Source of the DNA: JAIVGV01 sp035295985 | GTDB taxonomy: Bacteria; Acidobacteriota; Blastocatellia; Pyrinomonadales; Pyrinomonadaceae | Direction: 5' to 3' | Length of the DNA: 24,727 nucleotides | NCBI GenBank assembly: GCA_035295985.1 | Contig: DATHBT010000174.1 | Coordinates: forward strand, 1 to 24,727 | Shown: piece by piece, positions 14,770 through 24,727 of the stretch | Numbering within the stretch: the first letter of the stretch is position 1 | How the letters are laid out: every line of letters starts with the position of its first letter | Position numbers and translations under genes: made by a program | The notes under the pieces: generated by a model | What the model was told of the DNA's origin: nothing | Database searches by the model: none | What the model saw: the letters and a program-made list of their open reading frames with translations, nothing else

Positions 14770-17412
14770 ATGTTCGACCTGAGGCTCGTCGGCGCGCGCC
14801 TGCGCGGGCTGCTGCGCCGCGTGGAGCGGGAGATGGACGAGGAGCTGCGCTTCCACGTCGAGATGCGCGCGGCCGAAAACGTCCGGCGCGGCATGTCGCC
14901 GGAGGAGGCGCGGCGCGCGGCCTTGAGGCAGTTCGGCTCCCTCGTGCGGATCAAGGAGGCGTGCCGCGACGCGAGAGGGGGAGGCATGTTCGACACGCTC
15001 CTGCGAGACCTGCGCTACGCCGCGCGCACGCTCAGCCGTCGGCCCGGCGCGACGCTCGTCATCCTCGTCACGCTCGCCCTGGGGACGGGCGCGAACGCGG
15101 CCATCTTCTCCGTCGTCAACGCGGTTCTATTGCGACCGCTCCCCTTCAGCGATCCCGACCGGCTCGTGGCCCTGCGGGAGACTCTGCCGGACGAGGGCGC
15201 GATCCCCGTAGGCTACCGCACCTTCGCCGAGTGGCGCGCGCAGTGCGGCGCGGCCTTCGATGGCGTGGCCGCCTTCTTCGACACGGCCTACAACCTCGAA
15301 GGCGGCGAGGAGCCGGAGCGGGTCACGGCCATGGTCGTCACGCCCGACTACTTCGACGTGGTGGGCGTCCGCCCGCTCTTCGGCCGGGCCTTCGCCGCGG
15401 AAGACATACGCGACGGCGCCCCCCGCGTCGCGGTCATCGAGCACGGCCTCTGGCAGCGCCGGTTCGGCGGCTCGCCCGCCGCCCTCGGCCAGAAGCTCAG
15501 GCTCGACTCTGTCGATTACGAGATCGTCGGCGTGATGCCGCCGGGCGAGGCGCACGAGTTGTCCGGGTGGGCCGGCATCTGGGTCCCGATGGCCCCGCGC
15601 TGGCTCACCAACCCCTTCCGCTACCTGTGGGTCGTGGCGCGGCTCAGGGAGGGCGTGACGATTGAGCAGGCGCGCTCGGAAGTAGAGCGCGTGATGGCCG
15701 CGCTCAGGCAGACGTACCCGGACACGCACGGCAAGCCTTACGGGACGGCCGTGGACGTGCTCGAAGAGAGGGTCGTGCCGCGCCAGGCGCGGACGGCCCT
15801 GCTCGTGCTGCTCGGCGTGGTGGGCTGCGTCCTGCTCGTCGCCTGCGCTAACGTCGCCAACCTGCAACTGGCGCGCGCCGCCTCGCGCGAGCGCGAGATA
15901 GCGGTGAGGGCCGCGCTCGGAGCTTCGCGCGCGCGGGTCGCGCGTCAGTTGCTCACGGAGAGCCTGCTGCTCTCCTTCCTCGGCGCGTGCGGCGGACTCG
16001 CGCTCGCGCACGCCGGCGTCAAGCTGCTCCTGACCGCGAACCCCGAAGCCGTCCCGCGGCTCGAGGGCACGGGGCTGGACGCCAGGGTCTTCGCCTTCGC
16101 GCTCGCGCTCGCCGCCCTGACCGGGCTGCTCTTCGGCACAGCGCCGGCCGTCCTCGCGACACGCGTCGATCTCAACGCGGCGCTCAAGGAGGGGGCGCGC
16201 GGCGCAGGCTCAGCGCCCGGCCACGGCCGGCTGCGCGGCCTGCTCATCACGGCGCAGGTCGCGGCGGCGCTCGCGCTGCTCACCTGCTCGGGCCTGATGC
16301 TGCGAAGCCACCTGCGCTTAAGCGCCGTGCCCGCCGGCTTCGACACGGAGCGCGTGCTGACGGCCGAGATAGACCTGCCCTCGCGCCGCTACGACACGCG
16401 CGAGCGGCGCGTCGGGTTCTTCCGCGAGATGGTCGAGCGCGCACGCGCCCTGCCCGGCGTCGAGGTCGCGGCTGCCGCGCAGTCAATCCCCATGCGCGGC
16501 GGCGGCTCAGTCGATCCGGTCATCGTCGAGGGCCGCCCCCTCCCGCCGCGCGGCCAAATCCCCTTCGTCCGCCAGAACATCGTCACGCCCGACTACTTCC
16601 GCGCGATGGGGATGCGGCTCGTCAGCGGGCGCTCCTTCACCGAGCAGGAGACCTGGGAGACGGGCGGCGCGATCATGGTCAACGAAACTTTCGTCCGAAA
16701 ATTCTTCCCCGGCGAAGACCCGCTCGGCCGCCGCATCAAGCTCGCCGAGGAGAAGCCCTGGATGACGGTCGTGGGCGTCGTCGCCGACCACGCGCAGGAC
16801 TCTTTCGACTCCGAGAAGACTTTTGAGGAGATGTTCTTCCCCTACACGAACACCTCCGACCCGCTGCCGATCACGTTCATGACGCTGGTGCTGCGCGCGC
16901 AGGGCGATCCGGCCCGGCTGGCCGTCCCGTTGCGCGCCGAGCTGCGCCGCGTGGACGCGGGCCTTCCGCTCTCGCGCGTCGCGACGACGCGCGAGCTGGC
17001 CGACCGTGCCCTCGCCGCCTCGCGCTTCCAGACCATGCTCACGTCCCTCTTCGCCGCGCTCGCCCTCGTGCTCGCCTCTGTCGGCGTCTATGGCGTCGTC
17101 TCCTACACGGTCGCGCAGCGCGCGCACGAGATAGGCGTCCGCGTCGCGCTCGGCGCGCGCACTCGCGACGTGCTGCGCCTCGTCGTCGGGCAGGGGATGA
17201 GGCCGGTGCTCGCGGGCGTCGTCGTCGGACTCGCCGCCGCTTACGCGTTGACGCGGCTGGCGGAGGGGCTGCTCTTCGGCGTCTCGGCGACCGACCCCGC
17301 GACCTTCGCCGCGACGGCCGCCCTGCTCTCGGCCGTCGCCCTCGCCGCCTGCCTCGTGCCCGCGCTGCGCGCGACGCGCGTCGATCCGGCCGCCGCGCTC
17401 AGGCAGGAATAA
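14770..17412 (+). CDS. ADOP-type duplicated MacB/FtsX permease
   Basis: The 880-residue protein has the architecture of acidobacterial duplicated orphan permeases. An N-terminal permease-prefix helix region (about 1-75, VEREMDEELRFHVEMRA and SPEEARRAALRQFG) comes first. Next are TM1 (about 93-115), a first MacB_PCD domain (about 115-335), and a first FtsX unit (about 340-465) with NLQLARAASREREIAVRAAL and TESLLLSFLGA. A second TM plus MacB_PCD (about 488-740) is followed by a second FtsX unit (about 755-880) ending VPALRATRVDPAAALRQE. The two halves match each other in layout, so one chain can stand for a MacB dimer. No ATPase gene is adjacent, the feature that earned the family its 'orphan' name. 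Transported substrate unknown. Confidence 0.93.
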   Translation: MFDLRLVGARLRGLLRRVEREMDEELRFHVEMRAAENVRRGMSPEEARRAALRQFGSLVRIKEACRDARGGGMFDTLLRDLRYAARTLSRRPGATLVILVTLALGTGANAAIFSVVNAVLLRPLPFSDPDRLVALRETLPDEGAIPVGYRTFAEWRAQCGAAFDGVAAFFDTAYNLEGGEEPERVTAMVVTPDYFDVVGVRPLFGRAFAAEDIRDGAPRVAVIEHGLWQRRFGGSPAALGQKLRLDSVDYEIVGVMPPGEAHELSGWAGIWVPMAPRWLTNPFRYLWVVARLREGVTIEQARSEVERVMAALRQTYPDTHGKPYGTAVDVLEERVVPRQARTALLVLLGVVGCVLLVACANVANLQLARAASREREIAVRAALGASRARVARQLLTESLLLSFLGACGGLALAHAGVKLLLTANPEAVPRLEGTGLDARVFAFALALAALTGLLFGTAPAVLATRVDLNAALKEGARGAGSAPGHGRLRGLLITAQVAAALALLTCSGLMLRSHLRLSAVPAGFDTERVLTAEIDLPSRRYDTRERRVGFFREMVERARALPGVEVAAAAQSIPMRGGGSVDPVIVEGRPLPPRGQIPFVRQNIVTPDYFRAMGMRLVSGRSFTEQETWETGGAIMVNETFVRKFFPGEDPLGRRIKLAEEKPWMTVVGVVADHAQDSFDSEKTFEEMFFPYTNTSDPLPITFMTLVLRAQGDPARLAVPLRAELRRVDAGLPLSRVATTRELADRALAASRFQTMLTSLFAALALVLASVGVYGVVSYTVAQRAHEIGVRVALGARTRDVLRLVVGQGMRPVLAGVVVGLAAAYALTRLAEGLLFGVSATDPATFAATAALLSAVALAACLVPALRATRVDPAAALRQE

Positions 17413-17504
17413 GAAGGCAGAAGGCAGAAAGCAGAAGGCAGTCAGGAACAGAGCTTGAGCGTGCCCTGTCTTGACTGCCTTCCGCCTTCTGCCTTCTGCC
17501 TTCT
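17412..17504. repeat. Inverted pair of AAGGCAG heptamer repeats between convergent stop codons (family A, copy 1)
   Basis: The left arm 17412-17444 and right arm 17472-17504 (33 bp each) match as inverted repeats with two mismatches around a 27-nt loop. Each arm is about four copies of a 7-bp unit (AAGGCAG). The left arm starts at the last base of the ADOP stop codon, and the right arm ends 3 nt from the stop codon of subunit IV on the other strand. It probably works as a shared bidirectional terminator or 3'-end stem. Confidence 0.85.
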
Positions 17505-17507
17505 ACT

Positions 17508-17816
17508 TCACCTTCCGCCGGGCAGTTGCGACCAGCCGCGCGTCAGGTAGTCGCTCATGGTGAGGGCGATCATGATGAAGAGCCAGAGGAAGCCGCTGAC
17601 GACGACGACCCAGGTGAGCCGCGGGCTGTAGCGGACGTGCATGAAGTAGAGGATGACGAGCACGGCCTTCGCCACCGCGATGGTGAGCGCGATGGAGGTG
17701 TTGATGGCCTCGTTGCCGAGATCGAAGTTCGCCGCGACGACGGTGAGCACCGTGAGCACCATCAGCGCGCCGAAGATCAGGAAGTAGACGGTTTTCGAGA
17801 CGATGTGTTCCGACAT
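17508..17816 (-). CDS. Cytochrome c oxidase subunit IV (caa3-type, CtaF/CyoD-like)
   Basis: This 102-residue protein has three TM helices (about 8-28, 36-60, 66-88) with the family pattern KTVYFLIFGALMVLTVLTVVAA, AVAKAVLVILYFMHVRYSPRLTW and SGFLWLFIMIALTMSDY. This small subunit is found in bacterial heme-copper oxidases, where it aids assembly and stability. It is the last gene of the respiratory operon, 17 nt after ctaE. The position and the MHVRYSP motif support the call; primary sequence conservation in this family is otherwise low. Confidence 0.88.
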   Translation of the reverse strand: MSEHIVSKTVYFLIFGALMVLTVLTVVAANFDLGNEAINTSIALTIAVAKAVLVILYFMHVRYSPRLTWVVVVSGFLWLFIMIALTMSDYLTRGWSQLPGGR

Positions 17817-17833
17817 GACGCTCGCGCCCCCGG

Positions 17834-18568
<735 letters not shown>

Positions 18569-18577
18569 AGTCCGATT

Positions 18578-18585
18578 CCCTCCCC
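18578..18585 (-). promoter_or_regulatory. Ribosome binding site that supports the TTG start of ctaE
   Basis: The minus strand reads GGGGAGGG 9 nt upstream of the TTG at 18568. It lies just after the ctaD stop (18594-18596) and is the best Shine-Dalgarno in this operon. It may offset the weak start codon and tune the amount of subunit III. Confidence 0.65.
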
Positions 18586-18593
18586 GGGCGAAA

Positions 18594-20354
<1,761 letters not shown>

Positions 20355-20395
20355 AATCGGTTAAGCCTTTTCTCCCCTGTCTGTCGCGGAAAACC

Positions 20396-21559
20396 TCAGC
20401 GGTTGCTGTTGCCGCCGCTGCGCCGCCCCTGCGGGCTGATGCCGGGGCCGCGGCCGGCCTGCCCCGCGGGCGACCGCCCGCCGCCCGGCGCGCCCTGCCC
20501 CGGCATGTTCTGCGGCTGCGTCCCGCCGACCGGGTTCGAGCGTTGCGCGTCGGGCGCGATACCCTGCCGCGTCGTCGAGCCTTCGGGGGCGGTGCCCGCG
20601 CCGCCCGGCGTGGTCGCGCCGCCCTCCTGCGCGCCGAGCGAGCGGATGTAGGCGATCAGTTGCAGCAGTTGCTCCTCCGACACCTGCCCCTGGTAGGTGG
20701 GCATGATCTGCTGGAAGCCCGCGACCGTCCTGGCCTGCGGGTTCACAATCGACTCGCGTATGTAGTCCTCGTCAACCGTCACGGTCGAGCCGTCGGCCAA
20801 CTGTTGCGGGCGGCCGTAGATGTTCGTAAGCATCGGCCCGCGACCCTGCGTGTCGGTGCGGTGGCAGGTGGCGCAGCCGATTGACTGGAACAGCTTCTCG
20901 CCCTGCGAGGCCGACGACTCGCTGCCCCCGCCCGCGAGCCACGTCTGGTAGTCGGCCGGGTCCATCACCTCGACCCAGCCGATCATCCCCGAATGATTCG
21001 TGCCGCAGTATTCGGTGCAGAAGAGCTGGTAGCGGCCCGGCTTCGTCGCCTCGAACCAGGCGTAGGTGTAGCGGCCCGGCACAACGTCCGAGCGGATGCG
21101 AAATGCCGGGACGGCGAGCGAGTGGATCACGTCCTCGGTCGTCATCGTCAGCTTGACCTTGCTGCCTACGGGCACGTGCAGCTCGTTGATCTCGCGCTGC
21201 CCCTCCGTGTGCTGGAACTTCCACATCCACTGCTTGCCGACGACGAAGACCTCGATGGCGTTGGCGGGCTGGCGGTAGAGGCGGAAGTACATGTACGCGC
21301 CCCACCCGAAGATGGTCATCGCGATGACGAACGGGATGACAGTCCACATCGTCTCCAGCTTTACCGAGCCGGCGTTCGGGCGCGGAATCTCGGCGTCGTC
21401 GCGGCGGCGGTACTTCACGGCGAAGAAGAAGATCAGCACGACGACGAGCGTCGTGAAGAAGACCGTGATCGCCACGATGTAGGCGTAGAGCGCGTCCCAC
21501 TCGGCCGCGACCGTCGAGGCCTGCTCGGGCGTGAAGAGTATTCGTCTCAGCCAGTCCAT
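20396..21559 (-). CDS. ctaC: Cytochrome c oxidase subunit II with fused cytochrome c (caa3)
   Basis: The 387-residue protein has two TM helices (about 25-47, 70-92) and a cupredoxin domain carrying the CuA site: His146, then CTEYCGTNHSGM with Cys181, Glu183, Cys185, His189 and Met192. A fused class I cytochrome c follows, with CATCH (229-233) binding heme c and IMPTY (Met286) as the probable distal ligand. The last about 75 residues are a Gly/Pro/Gln-rich low-complexity tail. The fusion defines a caa3-type enzyme that can accept electrons from Alternative Complex III directly or through a carrier. The gene is 6 nt after the Sco stop, indicating tight co-expression. Confidence 0.97.
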   Translation of the reverse strand: MDWLRRILFTPEQASTVAAEWDALYAYIVAITVFFTTLVVVLIFFFAVKYRRRDDAEIPRPNAGSVKLETMWTVIPFVIAMTIFGWGAYMYFRLYRQPANAIEVFVVGKQWMWKFQHTEGQREINELHVPVGSKVKLTMTTEDVIHSLAVPAFRIRSDVVPGRYTYAWFEATKPGRYQLFCTEYCGTNHSGMIGWVEVMDPADYQTWLAGGGSESSASQGEKLFQSIGCATCHRTDTQGRGPMLTNIYGRPQQLADGSTVTVDEDYIRESIVNPQARTVAGFQQIMPTYQGQVSEEQLLQLIAYIRSLGAQEGGATTPGGAGTAPEGSTTRQGIAPDAQRSNPVGGTQPQNMPGQGAPGGGRSPAGQAGRGPGISPQGRRSGGNSNR

Positions 21560-21565
21560 CTCGGT

Positions 21566-22513
21566 TTAAGCGGCTCCCCCCGCGCGGGCCGGCCTAGCCC
21601 CCGCCGTGGCGTCGGTCGCGCGTCGCGCCTTCGTGCGGCGCAGGATCAGTATCAGGGCCACGAGGCCGACGACGGTGACGACGCCCGCCACGCGCATCAT
21701 GTTCATGATGGCGGGGCCGTACTTGCCCGTCGTCGGATCGTAGTGGTAGCAGTAGAGCACCAGTTTATCGACGGCCGATCCGATCTTCCCGCCCGAAGAC
21801 TCGACGAGCGCGAGCTTGAGATCGCGCGGCGCGTACTCGATGCCGTAGAAGTAGTGCGACAGCTTCCCTTCGGGCGTCGCCACCATCACGCCGGCCGCGT
21901 GCGCGAACTGGTTGGTGCGCTCGTCGAAGGCGTAGCGGAAGCCGACCGCGTCCATCACGGCGTCGATCTGCGCCCTCTCGCCCGTCAAAAAGTGGAGGCC
22001 GGAGGCGGCGACCGGATCGTCCTTGCGCCGCAGTTCGGAGAGCATGACCTGCTCCTTGTTGAATGCCGACTGCGGCCCCTCGCGCTGATCGAAGCTGACG
22101 GCCACCACGTCGAAGTCGCGACCCAGTTCGAGCGACTGGCCGCGGAGGCCCGCGACCAGCCCGTGCAGCACCTGGTTGCAAAGCATCGGGCAGTCGTAAT
22201 AGACGGGCGCGATGACCACCGGGCGCTGCCTGCCGAAATAGTCGCCGAGCCGGACTTCGTTGCCGGCCTCGTCGCGGAAGCGCGCGTCGAGTGGCAGGCT
22301 GTTCCCCTGCCGCTGCTCGATGCCGATGTTCTTCAGAGCCTCCGGCGGCTGCGCGCTCGACTCGCCGCGGCGCGGCGGCTGGGCGTACTGGGCAAAGCAG
22401 AAGGCAGAAGGCAGAAGGCAGAAGGCAGACAAGACACAGACTGTGACGAGCCGCCGCGCAGCCTCTCCCGCCACCGCCTGACAAAAGTAAATCATCTTCT
22501 TACTAACTCTCAC
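21566..22513 (-). CDS. SCO1/SenC-family copper chaperone, membrane-anchored
   Basis: The start is a GTG at 22513; an ATG six codons later (22495) is an equal alternative, and neither has a clear Shine-Dalgarno. The product (315 residues) has a signal sequence (about 20-42), a thioredoxin-like Sco domain and a C-terminal TM helix (about 274-291). The copper-binding set is visible: CPMLC (Cys108, Cys112) in YYDCPMLCNQ, and His205 in NQFAHAAG. VVAVSFDQREGP is typical of the family. Sco proteins deliver copper to, or reduce, the CuA cysteines of subunit II, which is encoded 6 nt downstream. The hydrophobic core of the signal (residues 29-39, SAFCLLPSAFC) is encoded by tandem AAGGCAG repeats read on the minus strand. 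Confidence 0.92.
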   Translation of the reverse strand: MRVSKKMIYFCQAVAGEAARRLVTVCVLSAFCLLPSAFCFAQYAQPPRRGESSAQPPEALKNIGIEQRQGNSLPLDARFRDEAGNEVRLGDYFGRQRPVVIAPVYYDCPMLCNQVLHGLVAGLRGQSLELGRDFDVVAVSFDQREGPQSAFNKEQVMLSELRRKDDPVAASGLHFLTGERAQIDAVMDAVGFRYAFDERTNQFAHAAGVMVATPEGKLSHYFYGIEYAPRDLKLALVESSGGKIGSAVDKLVLYCYHYDPTTGKYGPAIMNMMRVAGVVTVVGLVALILILRRTKARRATDATAGARPARAGGAA

Positions 22514-22559
22514 TTGATTGGTGACTGCCTTCCGCTTTCTGCCTTCCGCTTTCTGCCTT
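22394..22559. repeat. Inverted pair of AAGGCAG heptamer repeats spanning the sco start (family A, copy 2)
   Basis: The arm at 22394-22429 is about five copies of AAGGCAG; the facing arm at 22524-22559 carries the same unit with a few changes. The 94 nt between them contain the sco start codon. The right arm overlaps the TAA stop (22558-22560) of the small protein upstream, and the left arm lies inside the sco coding region. Unit and orientation match the copy at 17412-17504. Confidence 0.85.
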
Positions 22560-23181
22560 AACGATCCCGCTTCTCCGGCTGCCGGCCCGCGCTCGAATGC
22601 GAGGGGATGTCGATGCCGGCCTGTGGTTGCGCGCCCGGCTGCTGTTGCTGGCGCGTGGGCAGCCCATGGCCGAGGAGCATGTTCTTGGCGTCCTCGATGG
22701 GGATGCGGCGCGTCTGTGTGTTCGGGTCGGGCGCGCCGGCGTTATTCAGCTCGAACTCCCACTTCTGCAGAAGCGCCTCCCACTCGGCCTGCGGGTGTTG
22801 CAGCTCGAAGTTCAACTTGGGATCGTCGAGCGAGCGGAAGCCGGGCGCGGATTGCAGGCGCGGCGCGGGCGGCAGCCGCTCCTCCTCGTTGCGCGCCATG
22901 GGGGATCGCTGCTCGCGCGACTCCTCGCGGCGCACCTGCCATTCGAACGCCTTGTACATCCCGACCATCAGCACGCAGATGACGATCATCCCGAAGGCCA
23001 ACGCACCGACGAACGTCCCGACGCCGCGCACGGAGACGTCCGACTCCTCGTGCATCACGTCCGGGTTCGTGATGTGCGACACGTCCGGCGTCTCGGTCGT
23101 GTGCAGCCGGTCGCTCCTGCCGAAGCGCGCCCCCTCGCCGTACCCGCCGCCGTGCCCGTTGCCGTTCCCCTTCCGACTCAT
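22558..23181 (-). CDS. Small single-TM protein of the ACIII-oxidase operon, function unknown
   Basis: The 207-residue protein starts at an ATG with GAGG 7 nt upstream. A Gly/Asn/His-rich cytoplasmic-looking N-terminus (1-30) leads to PDVSHITNPDVMHEESDVSVRG and one TM helix (about 53-75, VGTFVGALAFGMIVICVLMVGMY). The C-terminal domain contains PPAPRLQSAPGFRSLDDPKLNF, a helix EWEALLQKWEF and RRIPIEDAKNMLLGHGLPTR, then a Gln/Pro-rich tail. The combination of DVSVRG plus TM plus an IPI-x-A-x-x-LL-x-x-GLP motif recalls unnamed small proteins I associate with oxidase or ACIII clusters; I cannot name the family. Its place between actF and sco suggests an assembly factor or accessory subunit, which is inference. 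Confidence 0.85.
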   Translation of the reverse strand: MSRKGNGNGHGGGYGEGARFGRSDRLHTTETPDVSHITNPDVMHEESDVSVRGVGTFVGALAFGMIVICVLMVGMYKAFEWQVRREESREQRSPMARNEEERLPPAPRLQSAPGFRSLDDPKLNFELQHPQAEWEALLQKWEFELNNAGAPDPNTQTRRIPIEDAKNMLLGHGLPTRQQQQPGAQPQAGIDIPSHSSAGRQPEKRDR

Positions 23182-23194
23182 TGCTCAACCTCAG

Positions 23195-23307
23195 AAGCTG
23201 TTAGCTGTTAGCTATTAGCTGTTAGCCAGACAGAAGACAGCTTCAGCTTTCGTTTCCACCCCGGTTTTCGGTTTTGCTGAGAGCTAACAGCTAATAGCTA
23301 ACAGCTT
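23195..23307. repeat. Inverted pair of AGCTGTT heptamer repeats between actF and the small membrane protein (family B)
   Basis: Perfect 24-bp arms (23203-23226 and 23283-23306) face each other across 56 nt; the left side extends by another unit to 23195. Each arm consists of 7-bp units AGCTGTT/AGCTATT. One arm begins 4 nt after the actF stop codon, and the other ends just before the Shine-Dalgarno of the next gene. Confidence 0.88.
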
Positions 23308-23311
23308 CCTT

Positions 23312-24592
23312 TCAGTGATGCCCGCTCGTCTGTTCGAGCGCGGCGTCGAGGCCCTCGTCGCCGAGGGGCAGGAGCGGGCGCTTTCTGAGTTCGCGCGCGA
23401 AGTACCAGACCCAGATGCCGCCGACGCCGACGGGCAGGATGAAGCTGAGCGCGTAGCCGACGACGGCGGCGGGGCCGTGGTGCGCCGCGCCGGCCGCGCC
23501 GTGGTGCTCGGCCGCCTTGATCGACGGCGCGATAGTCCAGAAGAGATCGACGACGCGCATGAAGAGCACGAGCAGCGCGACCATCGAGAGCAGCCGCGCC
23601 GTCCGCTTGAGATCGCGCGAGAGCAGCAGGACGAAGGGCAGGGCGAAATGGAGCACGACGAGCGCCACGGCGACGTAGCCCCAGCCGTGTTGCGTGCGCC
23701 GCAAGTACCAGGGAATCTCCTCGGGCAGGTTGCCCGCCCAGATGATCAGGTATTGGGAGAACGAGAAGTAGGCCCAGATCATGACGAAGGCCAGCAGGAG
23801 TTTTCCGTGATCGTGGAAGTGGCGCGGCTGATAGACGTGTGCGAGCGGCTCGTGCCCGCGCAGCCAGACGGCGGTCAGGATCATGAAGGCGAGCGAGGTC
23901 AGCCCCCAGCCGGCCATGATAAGCAACCCGTAGATCGTCGAGAACCACTCGGGTTCGAGCGACATCACCCAGTCCACACCCGCGAAGGTGACGGTCAGGC
24001 CGAATAGCACGATGCCGGGGCCGCTCACCGACTGCATCCGCTCGCGCAGGCGTCGGCGGACGCGCGGGTCGTCCTCGAAGTCCTGCCGGATCGACCACTT
24101 GTTCAGGAAGTAGGCGAGCGCGAACCAGACGGCGAAGTAGAAGACCGTGCGGGCGAGGAAGAACGGGATGTTGAGGTAGTAGCCGGTCTTGTGCGCGATG
24201 GCGTGCGCCCCCATGTGCTCGGGCATCGTCCAGGGGTAGAGCGTGCGCGTGACGGCCGCGACGGCGATGGGCAGGAAGAGGACGGCGACGAGAGGGAGCG
24301 TCCGCGTCGCGGCCTCGAACAGCCTGCGCAGCACCACGCCCCAGGCGCCCCCCGACAGGTGGTGCAGCATCATGATCGCCATCGAGCCGACGGCGACGCC
24401 CGCCCAGAGCACGTAGGCGACGAGGTACGGCCGCCAGAACGCCTCGCCGAAGCCGGCGAGCGTCCCGCCCGAACTGACGGCCGCGATTGCCACCCCGGCG
24501 AGGAGCGCGACCGCACCGACGACGAGCGCCATGTTCCCGACGCGGCCGACCGGGGCGGGGACGGTGTAGTGTCTCTCGTCAATCTCGACCAT
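23312..24592 (-). CDS. actF: Alternative Complex III subunit ActF (NrfD-like quinol-binding membrane subunit)
   Basis: The 426-residue protein is almost wholly membrane embedded, with about ten TM helices. Recognisable ActF stretches include AFWRPYLVAYVLWAGVAVGS followed by MIMLHHLSGGAWG, GYYLNIPFFLARTVFYFAVW, FAGVDWVMSLEPEWFSTIYG, FHDHGKLLLAFVMIWAYFSFSQYLIIW and NLPEEIPWY. ActF, with ActC, belongs to the NrfD/PsrC-like family that forms the quinol-oxidising membrane part of Alternative Complex III, a functional replacement for cytochrome bc1. Its start overlaps the actE stop as TGATG, so the two are translationally coupled. Downstream genes supply the oxidase that receives the electrons. The C-terminus is His-rich (SGHH), as is a loop around AAEHHGAAGAAHHG. 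Confidence 0.93.
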   Translation of the reverse strand: MVEIDERHYTVPAPVGRVGNMALVVGAVALLAGVAIAAVSSGGTLAGFGEAFWRPYLVAYVLWAGVAVGSMAIMMLHHLSGGAWGVVLRRLFEAATRTLPLVAVLFLPIAVAAVTRTLYPWTMPEHMGAHAIAHKTGYYLNIPFFLARTVFYFAVWFALAYFLNKWSIRQDFEDDPRVRRRLRERMQSVSGPGIVLFGLTVTFAGVDWVMSLEPEWFSTIYGLLIMAGWGLTSLAFMILTAVWLRGHEPLAHVYQPRHFHDHGKLLLAFVMIWAYFSFSQYLIIWAGNLPEEIPWYLRRTQHGWGYVAVALVVLHFALPFVLLLSRDLKRTARLLSMVALLVLFMRVVDLFWTIAPSIKAAEHHGAAGAAHHGPAAVVGYALSFILPVGVGGIWVWYFARELRKRPLLPLGDEGLDAALEQTSGHH

Positions 24593-24727
24593 CAGCGGTT
24601 CACACCTCCGCCCGCGTGCTGCGCGCTCGGCGCTTGCGGCTGTTGTTGCTGCTGGCCCGCCGCGGCGGGCGCGCCCGCGGCCGGCGCGTTCTGGCTCAGT
24701 TGCAGCGCGCGGACGTAGGAGATGATG
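24592..24727 (-). CDS. actE: Alternative Complex III cytochrome c subunit ActE, C-terminal end only
   Basis: Only the last 45 codons are present. They read IISYVRALQLSQNAP, the end of a class I cytochrome c (the final helix with YVRALQ), then an Ala/Pro/Gln-rich tail ending in VNR-TGA. The stop shares one base with the actF start (TGATG). The position directly before actF is that of the monoheme cytochrome ActE in act operons. The heme-binding CxxCH lies outside the window, so the call rests on the last helix and on gene order. Confidence 0.75.
   Translation of the reverse strand, partial: IISYVRALQLSQNAPAAGAPAAAGQQQQQPQAPSAQHAGGGVNR

Noticed and set aside
17412..17504. Insertion sequence remnant
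   Set aside because: There is no transposase fragment or target duplication; the structure is fully explained by facing tandem heptamers.
20993..22561. 522-residue plus-strand open frame opposite ctaC and sco
   Set aside because: It crosses two well-supported minus-strand genes and the heptamer repeats, and its sequence resembles no protein family.
22394..23307. Possible CRISPR array because of regularly repeated short units
   Set aside because: Units of 7 bp are contiguous without unique spacers, the arms are inverted, and no cas genes are present.

Overview
This is a GC-rich, densely coded bacterial window with 17 complete genes and two cut by the edges (a CHAT-domain gene on the left, actE on the right). 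The gene mix suggests Acidobacteriota, probably a Blastocatellia/Pyrinomonadales-like lineage. The clues are a PadR regulator paired with a long 'duplicated orphan permease' (ADOP), an Alternative Complex III to caa3 oxidase supercluster, secreted Calx-beta/DUF4214 proteins and lone MacB-type permeases. This placement is inference from gene content; no database search was possible.

Layout. Positions 1-8475 are all minus strand: a secreted TPR/CHAT protein (5' part only), two tandem MacB/FtsX-type permeases, a DUF4344 lipoprotein metallopeptidase, a two-enzyme fusion (M28 peptidase plus alpha/beta hydrolase) and rpsU (bS21). A 489-bp divergent gap holds the rpsU promoter and a large imperfect palindrome. 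A plus-strand secreted SGNH hydrolase/Calx-beta/DUF4214 protein follows (8965-10851). It converges on a minus-strand UbiB/AarF-type ABC1 kinase, and the gap between them contains a perfect 66-bp palindrome. Upstream of the kinase is a zinc-ribbon/TM/DUF4097 protein. Divergent from that is the padR-ADOP operon (14422-17412, plus).

From 17508 to the right edge the minus strand carries a respiratory operon, transcribed right to left: actE (partial), actF, a small one-TM protein, Sco copper chaperone, ctaC (CuA plus fused cytochrome c), ctaD (A2-type, YSHP motif), ctaE and subunit IV. ActE/ActF belong to the quinol-oxidising Alternative Complex III, which would hand electrons to the caa3 oxidase encoded downstream. 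Sco would load CuA.

The signal that ordinary annotation does not explain is a set of short tandem repeats (7- or 8-bp units) arranged as facing inverted arms at gene borders. Three sequence families occur at five places. In four of the five, an arm lies within about 0-5 nt of a stop codon, and in one the repeat also encodes the hydrophobic core of the Sco signal peptide. With the 66-bp perfect palindrome, these look like a mobile or amplified 3'-end/mRNA-structure element system.
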